A program made the translations under genes and the position numbers. A DNA stretch of 64,000 nt, from contig NZ_JAJERB010000003.1 in assembly GCF_020685205.1 (NCBI RefSeq), positions 62,001 through 126,000 on the forward strand, given 5' to 3'. Source of the stretch: Hymenobacter translucens. GTDB lineage: Bacteria; Bacteroidota; Bacteroidia; Cytophagales; Hymenobacteraceae. The notes beneath the pieces are model-generated. The model did not search any database, was not told where the DNA came from, and was given only the letters and a program-made list of their open reading frames with translations. Each line of letters begins with the position of its first letter. The first letter of the stretch is position 1. Below, in pieces: positions 29,022 through 37,403 of this stretch.

Positions 29022-30326
29022 TCAGCTCCCAAACAGAAAGCCCGAGGCTTTGTAGGCCAGGGTAAACAGCAGAAAGAACAGCGCGATGCTCCGCGCCAGC
29101 AGGTGCGGCGCCACTTCGCGGGCCAGCACCACGGGTATCAGCACGTTCCAGGCTGTTTCAAAGCAGAAGAGCAATAGCAGGGCCCCGAAACCGGTCAGGG
29201 TGAGCAGCAGGCCACTGCTCTGAAAAAGCGGAACAAGACACGCGGCCAACCCAATGAATAAGGCTATCAGCGCCCAGAGCAGCACGCGGCGCCCCGGACT
29301 TTTGCCGGGCTCCTGCCGCCTTTTGCTCCAAAACCAGCCGCCGGCAATAAAGACGAAGGAAAGCAGAATCAGCCCACTGGGATTTAGCGGTTTATCCCCC
29401 AGCAGCGTAGTTTGCATGAACTGGCTGCCGCCAAAGTTGGCTACCAGGCCCAGAAAGCTGACGCCCAGCAACCAGAGCGGGCTCCCGAGCTTCCGGAAAG
29501 CGGCAGCTGCCGGGTCGCGCACCAGGGCAAGCAAAAGAACCACGGCGCCCCCGGCCTCCAGCAGCGTCACCCAGCTTTCGGCCACCGGCAGATGGTAGAG
29601 CATGACCAGCACGGCCCCGACGGCCATAAGTACGACCACCAGCCAGCCCCACTTGAACCGTGGAGCAGCCCAAGGCGCTGCCGGGTCAGGCTCACGCAGG
29701 CCCCGGGTCAGGAACGCGACAACCAGGGACAGGACCACACAAGACAGGAAGCCCCAGCGAAAGTCTTCGGGGTTGCCCGTATCCCCCAGGCTGCCAATCA
29801 GCAAAGGGGCCAGAAAGGCACCGACGTTTACGACCAGCATCACCCAGAACAACAGCGGGAGGTCGGGTGCCGGCTGCTCCCGGGTAAGATGTCCGGCAAC
29901 GGCATAATAAGCCGGTTTGAACAGACTCGTAGCTGCGGTTATCAACCCAATTCCCACCAGAAACGCCGGTTCTGCCGCAGGGCCATCCGCTGGGAGCAGC
30001 CCGCTGACGAAGGCCCCGATACCACCAAGCACCAGCAACAGGCTGCCCACCCGCAGCGTCCGCACCGGGCCCCACCACCGGTCGGCAAACCAGGCCCCGA
30101 GCACCGGCAGTAGGTAAATCAGCACCGTGGCCGCTTCGTAGACCAGCCCGGCGTCGGCGCGGGGCAGGCGCAGGCGCTGAATCAGGTACAGTGCGAAAAG
30201 GCTGCGCACTCCATAGTAGCAGATTCGCTCCAGCAGAGCAATGCCCAGAAGCAGCTTCCATTGGGACTTCCCGGCTTGCTCCATGACCGGGCCAGATAGC
30301 GCCGGGTTGGAAATAGATTGATTCAT
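29022..30326 (-). CDS. POT/PTR-family major-facilitator transporter, shorter paralogue
   Basis: A 434-residue membrane protein with about 12 predicted helices. Family features include a variant ExxERxxYYG motif (LLERICYYGVRSLF) and the NVGAFLAPLLIGSLGD region of proton-coupled oligopeptide transporters. It is clearly shorter than the neighbouring 598-residue paralogue, lacking the extra loop and helix region. Start at ATG 30326. It lies 70 bases beyond the other transporter's stop on the same strand, but a terminator sits between them, so they are probably transcribed separately. Substrate (di/tripeptides or another solute) unproven. Confidence 0.85.
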   Translation of the reverse strand: MNQSISNPALSGPVMEQAGKSQWKLLLGIALLERICYYGVRSLFALYLIQRLRLPRADAGLVYEAATVLIYLLPVLGAWFADRWWGPVRTLRVGSLLLVLGGIGAFVSGLLPADGPAAEPAFLVGIGLITAATSLFKPAYYAVAGHLTREQPAPDLPLLFWVMLVVNVGAFLAPLLIGSLGDTGNPEDFRWGFLSCVVLSLVVAFLTRGLREPDPAAPWAAPRFKWGWLVVVLMAVGAVLVMLYHLPVAESWVTLLEAGGAVVLLLALVRDPAAAAFRKLGSPLWLLGVSFLGLVANFGGSQFMQTTLLGDKPLNPSGLILLSFVFIAGGWFWSKRRQEPGKSPGRRVLLWALIALFIGLAACLVPLFQSSGLLLTLTGFGALLLLFCFETAWNVLIPVVLAREVAPHLLARSIALFFLLFTLAYKASGFLFGS

Positions 30327-30342
30327 CGTGACGAGGCAATAA

Positions 30343-30374
30343 AAAACCCCGCTGCCGGCAGACAGCGGGGTTTT
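30343..30374 (-). terminator. Terminator of the upstream POT transporter gene
   Basis: 12-bp stem (AAAACCCCGCTG with its complement) and a run of T on the minus strand, just after the stop at 30397. Confidence 0.85.
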
Positions 30375-30396
30375 CGGTAATACAGGTTGCTGGTAA

Positions 30397-32193
30397 TTAC
30401 GCCTGCAGAGGCGTTTCGGGCTCCTGCATCATGGTGTAGAGACGCTTGTAGATAACGAACAGGATCAACGAAGCCACCGCCGACAGACCTACGAAAATCA
30501 TAAAGAACTCGTAGAGGTTGGTGATCTGGAAACCCAGGAAGGAGGGCCAGTTCGAAGTCAGCTCCAGGGACTTAAGCTTAGCGGCCACATCGGCGCCAAC
30601 CTGGGAGGTACCATTCAGGATGGCGGGTAGGTTGATACCTTCCTTAGCGGCTTTGGCAAACTCGGCCGGGCCGGGAGGATACAGACCCGACAGCACGCCG
30701 GCCAGCTTGTTGCCGGCCGCGGTGGCCAGGAACCACACGGCCATCAGTAGGGAGGCAAAGCGGGCCGGGGCAAGCTTGTTTACCAGCGCCAGGCCAATCG
30801 GCGACAGGCAAAGCTCGGCAAAGGTGTGCACCAGGTACATCGTGATCAGCCAGAACATGCTCACCTTGGTGTTGGCATCCACGCCCTTCACCCCGAAGGC
30901 AATGATCAGGTAGCCCACGGCCATCAGCATCAGGCTGAACGCCATTTTCAGCGGCGACGAGGGCTCGGTGCCGCGCTTGCCCATCCAGGTCCAGAGCACC
31001 GCGAAGATCGGCGCGAAGATGATAATGAACAGCGCGTTGGCCGACTGGAAGTAGGAAGCCGGTACTACGTAGGAACCCAGGTTCCGGTCCGTCTGCTCGT
31101 CGGCGAAGAACGTGAGCGAGGCACCGGCCTGCTCGAACGTGCCCCAGAAGAAGATTACAAAGAAGCTCAGGATGAAGATTACGTAGATCTTTTGCTTTTC
31201 CCGGGCGGTCAGCGAAGGGTCGGTGAGAATTGTAACGGGGGCTACAATCATGGCCGAGAACACCAGGGCGCCGATCCAGTCGCGGTCCATAATCCAGGCA
31301 ATGGCCGCGTACACTACCGCGAAGAGGCCGATGAGCATGGGCAGCTTGCTGGCAAAGCTCTTGGCTGGGGTTCCGCCGCGCTCAGAGTCGGCAATGGTTT
31401 CGGCCCGTACGGGGGCGTCGGTTTGCACCGGCACCACTTCGTTGTTGGCCACCAGCTGCTCGGGCGTGTTAGGACCGGTAGCACCAACACCCCGGTCGGG
31501 CTTAGCACCGAGCGGAGCGCCTTCCGGCGTCACCACGTACTTATTTTTGAGCAGCTCAAAGGTGAGCGAGCCAATCAGCATGCCGATACCGGCGGCCAAA
31601 AAGCCCCACTTAAAGTCGGAAGGGTCGTCGGTGTCGCCGAGCGTGCCGCAGACCAGGGGCGAGAAAAACGCGCCCAGGTTGATGCCCATGTAGAAGATGG
31701 TGTAGGCCGCGTCAATGCGGCTGTCGCCCTTCGGGTACAGCGAACCAACCATCGAGGAGATATTGGGCTTGAAAAAGCCGTTGCCAAAAATCAGGCAGCC
31801 CAGACCCAGGAAAAATAGCAGCAGCTGCAGCTGAGGCGCTGTCGTCTGCCCTGCGCCGTACATCGAAGCCGAGAAAAACAAGGCAAACTGTCCGGCCGCC
31901 ATCAGCAGGCCGCCCACGAGAATGGATTTGCGGTTACCCCAGTAGCGGTCGGCCATGTAGCCGCCGAGCAGAGGCGTCAGGTACACCAGCGACGTGTAGT
32001 TGCCGTAGATGAGCGACGACATCTCCTTGTTCATCAGGAGGGCCTTGATCATGTACAGCGACAGCAGGGCACGCATGCCGTAGTAGCTGAAACGCTCCCA
32101 CATCTCGGTGGCGAAGAGCACGTAAAGGCCCTTGGGATGACCAGTCGACGCGGGCGCAGAAGTTTGCTCGCGTGCGGCAGTTGCAGTTTGCAT
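30397..32193 (-). CDS. POT/PTR-family proton-coupled peptide transporter
   Basis: A 598-residue POT-family protein. The canonical ExxERFxYYG motif is present (EMWERFSYYG, near residue 30), with FYMGINLGAFFSPLVCGTLGD near residue 165 and FAELCLSPIGLALV in the second half. A long cytoplasmic loop in the middle (about 225-290, rich in P, A, T) separates the two six-helix bundles, and the total of about 14 helices is typical for the bacterial DtpT-like group. It imports di- and tripeptides with protons. ATG at 32193. Monocistronic, divergent from pckA. Confidence 0.92.
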   Translation of the reverse strand: MQTATAAREQTSAPASTGHPKGLYVLFATEMWERFSYYGMRALLSLYMIKALLMNKEMSSLIYGNYTSLVYLTPLLGGYMADRYWGNRKSILVGGLLMAAGQFALFFSASMYGAGQTTAPQLQLLLFFLGLGCLIFGNGFFKPNISSMVGSLYPKGDSRIDAAYTIFYMGINLGAFFSPLVCGTLGDTDDPSDFKWGFLAAGIGMLIGSLTFELLKNKYVVTPEGAPLGAKPDRGVGATGPNTPEQLVANNEVVPVQTDAPVRAETIADSERGGTPAKSFASKLPMLIGLFAVVYAAIAWIMDRDWIGALVFSAMIVAPVTILTDPSLTAREKQKIYVIFILSFFVIFFWGTFEQAGASLTFFADEQTDRNLGSYVVPASYFQSANALFIIIFAPIFAVLWTWMGKRGTEPSSPLKMAFSLMLMAVGYLIIAFGVKGVDANTKVSMFWLITMYLVHTFAELCLSPIGLALVNKLAPARFASLLMAVWFLATAAGNKLAGVLSGLYPPGPAEFAKAAKEGINLPAILNGTSQVGADVAAKLKSLELTSNWPSFLGFQITNLYEFFMIFVGLSAVASLILFVIYKRLYTMMQEPETPLQA

Positions 32194-32497
32194 GAAAAGA
32201 ATTTAAAGGTTGGTTTGGGAGTAGGTTGGGCCGGCAACCGCCGGATGGGTGGTTGGTAAAACTACAAAAGTTTCGCAACTGGCAACCTTACGGCCCTTTT
32301 TTGGTTAAATCCGGTTTGTCCGTCTTCGGTTCCTACGACCGTTGAGCCGGCCCGCATCGGTTGGGTTTCTGCCCCCTGCCAGGCTCGACGGGTTCGGGCT
32401 TTTCGGCCGGTTCGGCGCCGCCGCAAACGATTTATTGCCTATTTTTGCCCGCAAGTTCCCATTCACACTCCCACCTTCTCTTCTATTATATCGGCTA
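32194..32497. other. Intergenic region between divergent POT transporter and pckA
   Basis: 304 bases without a credible gene. It holds a possible minus-strand promoter (TTG complement at 32283-32285, 18 bases, then TAGTTTTA as complement of 32257-32264) for the transporter and TATTTTTG (32440-32447) for pckA. Nothing else recognised. Confidence 0.5.
32440..32447 (+). promoter_or_regulatory. Candidate -7 element for pckA (TATTTTTG)
   Basis: Perfect TAnnTTTG match 51 bases before the start codon at 32498; no clear -33. Confidence 0.45.
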
Positions 32498-34126
32498 ATG
32501 ATGGAAAATTCCGCTCTCGCCACCGATTCCCGCAATCGTTTGCAGTCTCTGGGCTTTACCCGCACCGCCCAGGTTCACCTCAATCTGACGCCGGCTGAGC
32601 TGGTCGAGCACGCGCTTCGCCGCGGTGAAGGCACGCTGACCGACACCGGCGCGCTGATGGCCGACACCGGCGCCTTTACCGGCCGTTCCCCCAAGGACCG
32701 CTTCGTAGTAAAGGATGCCAACACCCAGGACAGCGTGTGGTGGGGCGACATTAACATTCCCTTCGATGCCGATAAGTTCGACCAGCTCCACCAGAAGATG
32801 GTGCAGTACCTGGAAGACAAGGAGCTCTACGTGCGTGAGGCTTACGCCGGCGCCAACCCCGACTACCAGCTCAAGCTACGGGTCGTGAATGAGCAGGCCT
32901 GGCACAACCTGTTTTGCTACAACATGTTCCTGCGCCCCGAGGAAGGCGCTGACACCACCTGGACGCCCGACTTCAGCATCATCTGCGCCCCCGGCTTCGA
33001 GGCTGATCCGGCCGTAGACGGCACCCGCCAGAAAAACTTCGCCATCCTCAACTTCACCAAGAAGATGATCCTGATTGGCGGCACGGGCTACGCCGGCGAG
33101 ATGAAGAAAGGCATCTTCGGCGTGCTGAACTACCTGCTCCCCCACGAGCGCAACACCCTGAGCATGCACTGCTCGGCCAACGTAGGCGAGCAGGGCGACA
33201 CGGCCGTGTTCTTCGGCCTGTCGGGCACCGGCAAAACCACCCTGTCGGCTGACCCGAGCCGCGGCCTGATCGGCGACGACGAGCACGGCTGGACGCCCGA
33301 CGCGGGCATCTTCAACTTCGAAGGCGGCTGCTACGCCAAGGTGATTGACCTGAGCCGCGAGAAAGAGCCCCAGATATGGGATGCCATCCGCTTCGGCTCC
33401 ATCGTGGAGAACACCCGGTTTATCCCCGGCACCCACACCGTGGACTATGCCAACAAGTCGGTGACCGAGAACACCCGGACGGCCTACCCCATCAACTTCA
33501 TCGACAACGCCATCGAGCCCTCGGTGGCCGACTCGCCCAAGAACATCTTCTTCCTGACGGCCGATGCCTTCGGGGTGCTGCCTCCCATCAGCAAGCTCGA
33601 CAAGAGCCATGCGATGTACCACTTCATGTCGGGCTACACCGCCAAGGTGGCCGGTACGGAGATGGGCGTAACCGAGCCCCAGACCACGTTCTCGGCCTGC
33701 TTCGGCGCCGTATTCCTGCCCCTGCATCCCACCAAGTACGCCGAGATGCTGGGCCAGAAGATGGACGAGCATCCCGACGTGAACGTGTGGCTGATCAACA
33801 CCGGCTGGACCGGCGGCTCCTACGGCGTGGGCTCGCGCATGAAGCTGAGCTACACCCGGGCCATGATTACGGCCGCCCTGAACGGGCAGCTGGAAAACGT
33901 GGAGTTCACCAAGCACCCGATCTTCGGCGTGGCCGTGCCCGCCTCGGTGCCTGGCGTGCCCACCGACATTCTGGACCCGCGCAACACCTGGGCCGACAAG
34001 GAGGGCTACGACAAGACGGCCGCTTCCCTGGCTGAGAAATTTGTAAACAACTTCAAAAAGTACGCTGACTTCGCCAACGAGGAAATCCTGGCCGGCGCCC
34101 CGAAAGCAGCCGTTGAGGTAGCGTAA
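32498..34126 (+). CDS. pckA: Phosphoenolpyruvate carboxykinase (ATP)
   Basis: A 542-residue ATP-dependent PEPCK converting oxaloacetate to phosphoenolpyruvate, the entry to gluconeogenesis. Family blocks: GRSPKDRF near the N-terminus, the kinase P-loop GLSGTGKTTLSAD beginning near residue 240, the FEGGCYAK metal and substrate region just after, and GWTGGSYGVGSRM. I chose ATG 32498; the adjacent ATG at 32501 is equally possible. The frame extends upstream to 32342 but that leader is not family-like. Full length, followed by a strong palindromic terminator. Confidence 0.96.
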   Translation: MMENSALATDSRNRLQSLGFTRTAQVHLNLTPAELVEHALRRGEGTLTDTGALMADTGAFTGRSPKDRFVVKDANTQDSVWWGDINIPFDADKFDQLHQKMVQYLEDKELYVREAYAGANPDYQLKLRVVNEQAWHNLFCYNMFLRPEEGADTTWTPDFSIICAPGFEADPAVDGTRQKNFAILNFTKKMILIGGTGYAGEMKKGIFGVLNYLLPHERNTLSMHCSANVGEQGDTAVFFGLSGTGKTTLSADPSRGLIGDDEHGWTPDAGIFNFEGGCYAKVIDLSREKEPQIWDAIRFGSIVENTRFIPGTHTVDYANKSVTENTRTAYPINFIDNAIEPSVADSPKNIFFLTADAFGVLPPISKLDKSHAMYHFMSGYTAKVAGTEMGVTEPQTTFSACFGAVFLPLHPTKYAEMLGQKMDEHPDVNVWLINTGWTGGSYGVGSRMKLSYTRAMITAALNGQLENVEFTKHPIFGVAVPASVPGVPTDILDPRNTWADKEGYDKTAASLAEKFVNNFKKYADFANEEILAGAPKAAVEVA

Positions 34127-34137
34127 CAACGCGGCTG

Positions 34138-34187
34138 AAACACAAAGAAGCCCTGCCGGCAGCTGCCGGCAGGGCTTCTTTGTGTTT
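34138..34187. terminator. Perfect 50-base palindrome, bidirectional terminator
   Basis: A 23-bp perfect stem (34138-34160 and 34165-34187) with the loop AGCT and A/T-rich ends, placed between the convergent pckA and the cargo-like gene. Confidence 0.85.
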
Positions 34188-34219
34188 GCTCGGGCTCGCC
34201 CAAGCAGCGTCAAGCAAAG

Positions 34220-35335
34220 CTATTTTTTCTCATAAAGCTTCATGCCGAAGGTGTAATCAATCTGCTCCGTGAGCTGCTCGGTAGTCCGCGTCCGCTCATA
34301 TACCCCGCTTACCCCGTTCGTTTCACTGGTTTTGTACTGGTTGTCGGCCAGCTTCCAGACTTTGATGTAGTGCGTCTGCTGGGCTATCAGGTATTCCTGC
34401 CCGACGCGCATGTCCTCAATGCGGACCTCCCGGTAGTGCTGTTCCAGCAACACCCGCATGTCCTCGGGTTCCACCCACTGGTCGGTGCTGCCGTGGGCGT
34501 ACGCAGCACAATTCATCTTCTCATTCGGGCCCAGGCCGGGGTGGGGCGTAAAGCCCTTGGAAGCGGCAAAGCGCCCCTGGTTGGTATCAAGCTCGTTTAC
34601 TTCCTCTGACTCCCAATAGGCCCGCACCATGGCGGCCGTTACCCGCCACACCTCCCCGGTGTCGAGCTGTACCAACAGTCCGCCCCTGGGCAGTTGGGCG
34701 CCGGACGCTCCCGACCCGTCGGTGGGCAGCAGAATGCCTCCTTTCAGCACGTGGCCCCCGGAGCCGAAGTAGATGTCTTCGTCGCCGATTTCGTGGGTGC
34801 TTTTAATACGGGCACTTTCCTCTTCTCCCAGCTTGCCGCCCGTGGTAGCTGATACTGCCCCTGAAGTGGCGCCTTCAAGCGCGGTCGGCTGCCCGGAAGT
34901 CACCAGGCCGTCACGCTCGTCTTCAATCCGGCGCACGTACCGGATGGCCAGGTTTTCCAGCTCATCCCAGCTTTTTTCCTGGGCCTCTTGCAGCGCCGCC
35001 AGGGCCGGCTCGTACTGTTCCCCGTGGTCCGCCTCGTAGTCATCGTCGGCAAACAGGGCGGTGAAGGCGGCAATAGCTTCGGCTTCGCTCTCGGCGCGCT
35101 GTACCACGGCTGTGCTGCGGCGCTGCGCCACCGGGACGCCCATCAGGCGGCGGCTCACCAGCTGCTGCACCTGGCCCCCGCGACGAACCAGGGAGCTGTT
35201 GGTAACCTGATCCTGCACGCGGCGCTGGCGGACGGCCTCAGGGCGCTGGTCCGGTTGGTTCGTGGCAAGGCTGGCGGTGACGTCCGGGGCTACCGGCAGT
35301 TGCGCTTCTGTATTTTTCTCGACGGTGGTATGCAT
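34220..35335 (-). CDS. Cargo-like protein: DUF4157-family N-terminal module fused to a Cys/His effector-like domain
   Basis: A 371-residue protein, start taken at ATG 35335 (preceded by an AAGAGAG-like site) rather than 35380. Residues 30-50 (DQRPEAVRQRRVQDQVTN...) match the N-terminal module of the larger protein at 37404-39542, and PVAQRRSTAVVQR (68-80) resembles that protein's AAVVQR stretch before its C-terminal domain; the DUF4157 metallopeptidase domain itself is absent. The remainder (about 180-371) contains NCAAYAHG (Cys276) and HYIKVWK (His322), a Cys-His layout seen in papain/transglutaminase-like small toxin domains. No signal peptide or membrane segment. Inference: a secreted effector, perhaps loaded in a contractile injection particle. 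Function unproven. Confidence 0.7.
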   Translation of the reverse strand: MHTTVEKNTEAQLPVAPDVTASLATNQPDQRPEAVRQRRVQDQVTNSSLVRRGGQVQQLVSRRLMGVPVAQRRSTAVVQRAESEAEAIAAFTALFADDDYEADHGEQYEPALAALQEAQEKSWDELENLAIRYVRRIEDERDGLVTSGQPTALEGATSGAVSATTGGKLGEEESARIKSTHEIGDEDIYFGSGGHVLKGGILLPTDGSGASGAQLPRGGLLVQLDTGEVWRVTAAMVRAYWESEEVNELDTNQGRFAASKGFTPHPGLGPNEKMNCAAYAHGSTDQWVEPEDMRVLLEQHYREVRIEDMRVGQEYLIAQQTHYIKVWKLADNQYKTSETNGVSGVYERTRTTEQLTEQIDYTFGMKLYEKK

Positions 35336-35423
35336 AGCTCTCTTGGGCAGCCCTTCACGCCTCGGCATCAGCGCAGGCAAGGAACTGGTTCAAAGCAAGG
35401 TTCGACAATAACTGCGGAAATAC

Positions 35424-35457
35424 AAAAGCGTCCCACCACATACTGGTGGGGCGCTTT
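35424..35457 (-). terminator. Terminator of the SDR gene
   Basis: 14-bp stem with one G-T pair (35425-35438 and 35444-35457) followed on the minus strand by TTTTGTA, 20 bases after the SDR stop. Confidence 0.65.
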
Positions 35458-35476
35458 GCAGCCGAGGCCGGCCGTA

Positions 35477-36541
35477 TTATTCCACCCACAGCGTGCTGCG
35501 GGTTTCGTTCAGCTCGTCGCTTGTGGGCGCAGAAGTTTTGCGCGAATTCCGAACCAGGGCGGCTATGCCCAGCCCTACGGCCCCGGCAATGGCGGCGGTG
35601 GTCAGCGGATGCAGCGAGGCGGTGGTGTAGTAGCTGCGCTCCTGGGTGTGGCCGTCGTAGTTGCCGCGCTCCTCCAGCTCTCCGGCGGCATGATCGAGGC
35701 CGTTGTCGTGAAGCGGACGCGGGGCGTAATCGGCTTTTTCCTGCTTGACGAACACGTTTTCCATAAACTTGTCGAGCAGACGCGGGGCCAGGTGGGCCAG
35801 GCCGGTAATCATGCGGCCACCGCCACCCACGGTGATTTCCCGCTCAGGATTCTCGGCACAGTGCAGAATGGCGCGGGCCACGGTTTCGGGAGCGTAGGCG
35901 GGCGGGGCGTGCTTGGCTTCGCGCTCCATATAGTTCTTGGCGTGCAGGGTGTAGGGCGTGTCGATGGCGGCGGGCTTGATGAGGGTTACCACCACCGGGG
36001 CCTTGTCCAGCTCCAGTTCCATGCGCAGGCCGTCGGTGAAGCCTTTCACGGCGTGCTTGCTGGCGCTGTAGATAGTCTGGAGAATAGCCGTGCTTTCCGA
36101 CAGGATGCTGCCGATGTTGATCAGGGTGCCACCCTGCTTTTTCAGGTGTTTCACCGCTTCCAGGGAGCCGTAGATCAATCCCCAGACGTTGGTTTCGAAC
36201 AGGTGGCGCATGTCGTCGATCGGCACTTCCTCGACTTTGCCGTAAATCGACACGCCGGCGTCGTTAACCCAGGTGTCGAAGCGGCCGAACCGCTGCAGCG
36301 CGGCGTGGGCAATGCGGCGCACGTCGGCCTGCTGGCTGACGTCGGCTACCACGTAGATGGCCTCGCCGCCGCGGTGGTTGATTTCGTCGGCAAGCTGGCG
36401 CAGAGCGTCTTCGCTGCGGGCCGCCAGCACGAGCTTCACGCCTTCGCGGGCGGCCATGCGGGCCGTAACGAGTCCGATGCCCGACGAGGCGCCGGTGATG
36501 ACCATGACCTGATCGGATAGTTTCTTGAGTTTGGCTTTCAT
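35477..36541 (-). CDS. Short-chain dehydrogenase/reductase with C-terminal membrane tail
   Basis: A 354-residue SDR. Rossmann motif TGASSGIG (about 14-21), NDAGVSIYG in place of the usual NNAG, and catalytic YSASK. The first 250 residues are a classical SDR; the C-terminus adds about 100 residues with a predicted transmembrane helix (LTTAAIAGAVGLGIAALV) and a polar tail, suggesting membrane anchoring. Start at ATG 36541. It lies between the two cargo-like genes but on its own transcript (terminator behind, divergent rsmE ahead). The substrate is unknown. Confidence 0.87.
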   Translation of the reverse strand: MKAKLKKLSDQVMVITGASSGIGLVTARMAAREGVKLVLAARSEDALRQLADEINHRGGEAIYVVADVSQQADVRRIAHAALQRFGRFDTWVNDAGVSIYGKVEEVPIDDMRHLFETNVWGLIYGSLEAVKHLKKQGGTLINIGSILSESTAILQTIYSASKHAVKGFTDGLRMELELDKAPVVVTLIKPAAIDTPYTLHAKNYMEREAKHAPPAYAPETVARAILHCAENPEREITVGGGGRMITGLAHLAPRLLDKFMENVFVKQEKADYAPRPLHDNGLDHAAGELEERGNYDGHTQERSYYTTASLHPLTTAAIAGAVGLGIAALVRNSRKTSAPTSDELNETRSTLWVE

Positions 36542-36666
36542 AGAGGGTTGGTTGAGAGAATAGATTCTTCCTTTACGACTCAACAGTGGCTTGGATACGG
36601 CCCCGGGAAATATTGTGAGGCCCCGTGTTCCGGCCCACCCCTTATAGCTTCAACGCCGGGTTCGGG

Positions 36667-36674
36667 TACCTTTG
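36667..36674 (+). promoter_or_regulatory. Candidate -7 element for rsmE (TACCTTTG)
   Basis: Perfect TAnnTTTG match only six bases before the ATG at 36680; implies a nearly leaderless mRNA. No good -33 seen. Confidence 0.5.
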
Positions 36675-36679
36675 CCGTT

Positions 36680-37375
36680 ATGCACACCTTCTTTGCCCCC
36701 GACCTCAACGGCTCTACCTACACGCTGCCCGAAGACGAAAGCAAGCACGCCGTACGGGTGCTGCGCCTGGGCGCGGGCGACGCCGTAGCCCTGCTCGACG
36801 GGCGGGGCGGGGTGTACCAGGCAGCCGTAGCCGACGCGAACCTCAAGCGCTGCCAGCTGCGGATTACCCACTACGAAAAGGTTTCGCCCCGCTCCTATTC
36901 CACCTATGTGGCCGTGGCTCCTACCAAGAACCTCGACCGGATGGAGTGGCTGGTGGAAAAGGCGGTGGAAGTGGGCGTCGAGCGCATCACCTTCCTGCGC
37001 TGCGCCCGCTCGGAGCGGCGGGAGCTGAAGCTGGACCGGCTGGAGAAAATTGCCGTAAGCGCCCTCAAGCAGTCGGGCCAGGCTTGGCTGCCCCAGCTCG
37101 ACGAGCTGACTGACTACGCGGCTTTCCTGAAAACCGTGGACCCGGCCACGACTTTCATCGCCCATCTCGAAGAAGGCGAGCGGACAGACTTAAAACACGT
37201 CGTATCCCAGGCCCCCCATTGCTGCGTGCTCATCGGCCCCGAGGGCGACTTCACCCCCCAGGAAATTGAGCTGGCCCTCCGCCTGGGCATCCGGCCCGTG
37301 ACGTTGGGCGCCTCGCGGCTGCGGACCGAAACGGCCGCGCTGGCGGCAGTGTTTACGGCGCACATCAGCCGGTAA
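36680..37375 (+). CDS. rsmE: 16S rRNA (uracil1498-N3)-methyltransferase
   Basis: A 231-residue SPOUT-class methyltransferase for U1498 of 16S rRNA. N-terminal PUA-like domain (about 1-70), then the trefoil-knot domain with IGPEGDFTPQEIELA and the C-terminal LGASRLRTETAALAA, the SAM-binding knot. Start at ATG 36680; an upstream extension to 36548 lacks family character. Convergent with the DUF4157 gene, 28 bases apart. Confidence 0.94.
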   Translation: MHTFFAPDLNGSTYTLPEDESKHAVRVLRLGAGDAVALLDGRGGVYQAAVADANLKRCQLRITHYEKVSPRSYSTYVAVAPTKNLDRMEWLVEKAVEVGVERITFLRCARSERRELKLDRLEKIAVSALKQSGQAWLPQLDELTDYAAFLKTVDPATTFIAHLEEGERTDLKHVVSQAPHCCVLIGPEGDFTPQEIELALRLGIRPVTLGASRLRTETAALAAVFTAHISR

Positions 37376-37403
37376 CGGCTTAGCAGGTCGAACTAACAGG
37401 CAC

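Noticed and set aside
32876..34213. 445-codon minus-strand frame
   Set aside because: Antisense of pckA, no motif.
34988..36520. 510-codon plus-strand frame
   Set aside because: Lies opposite the SDR and the cargo-like gene; both of those carry recognisable motifs and the plus frame does not.
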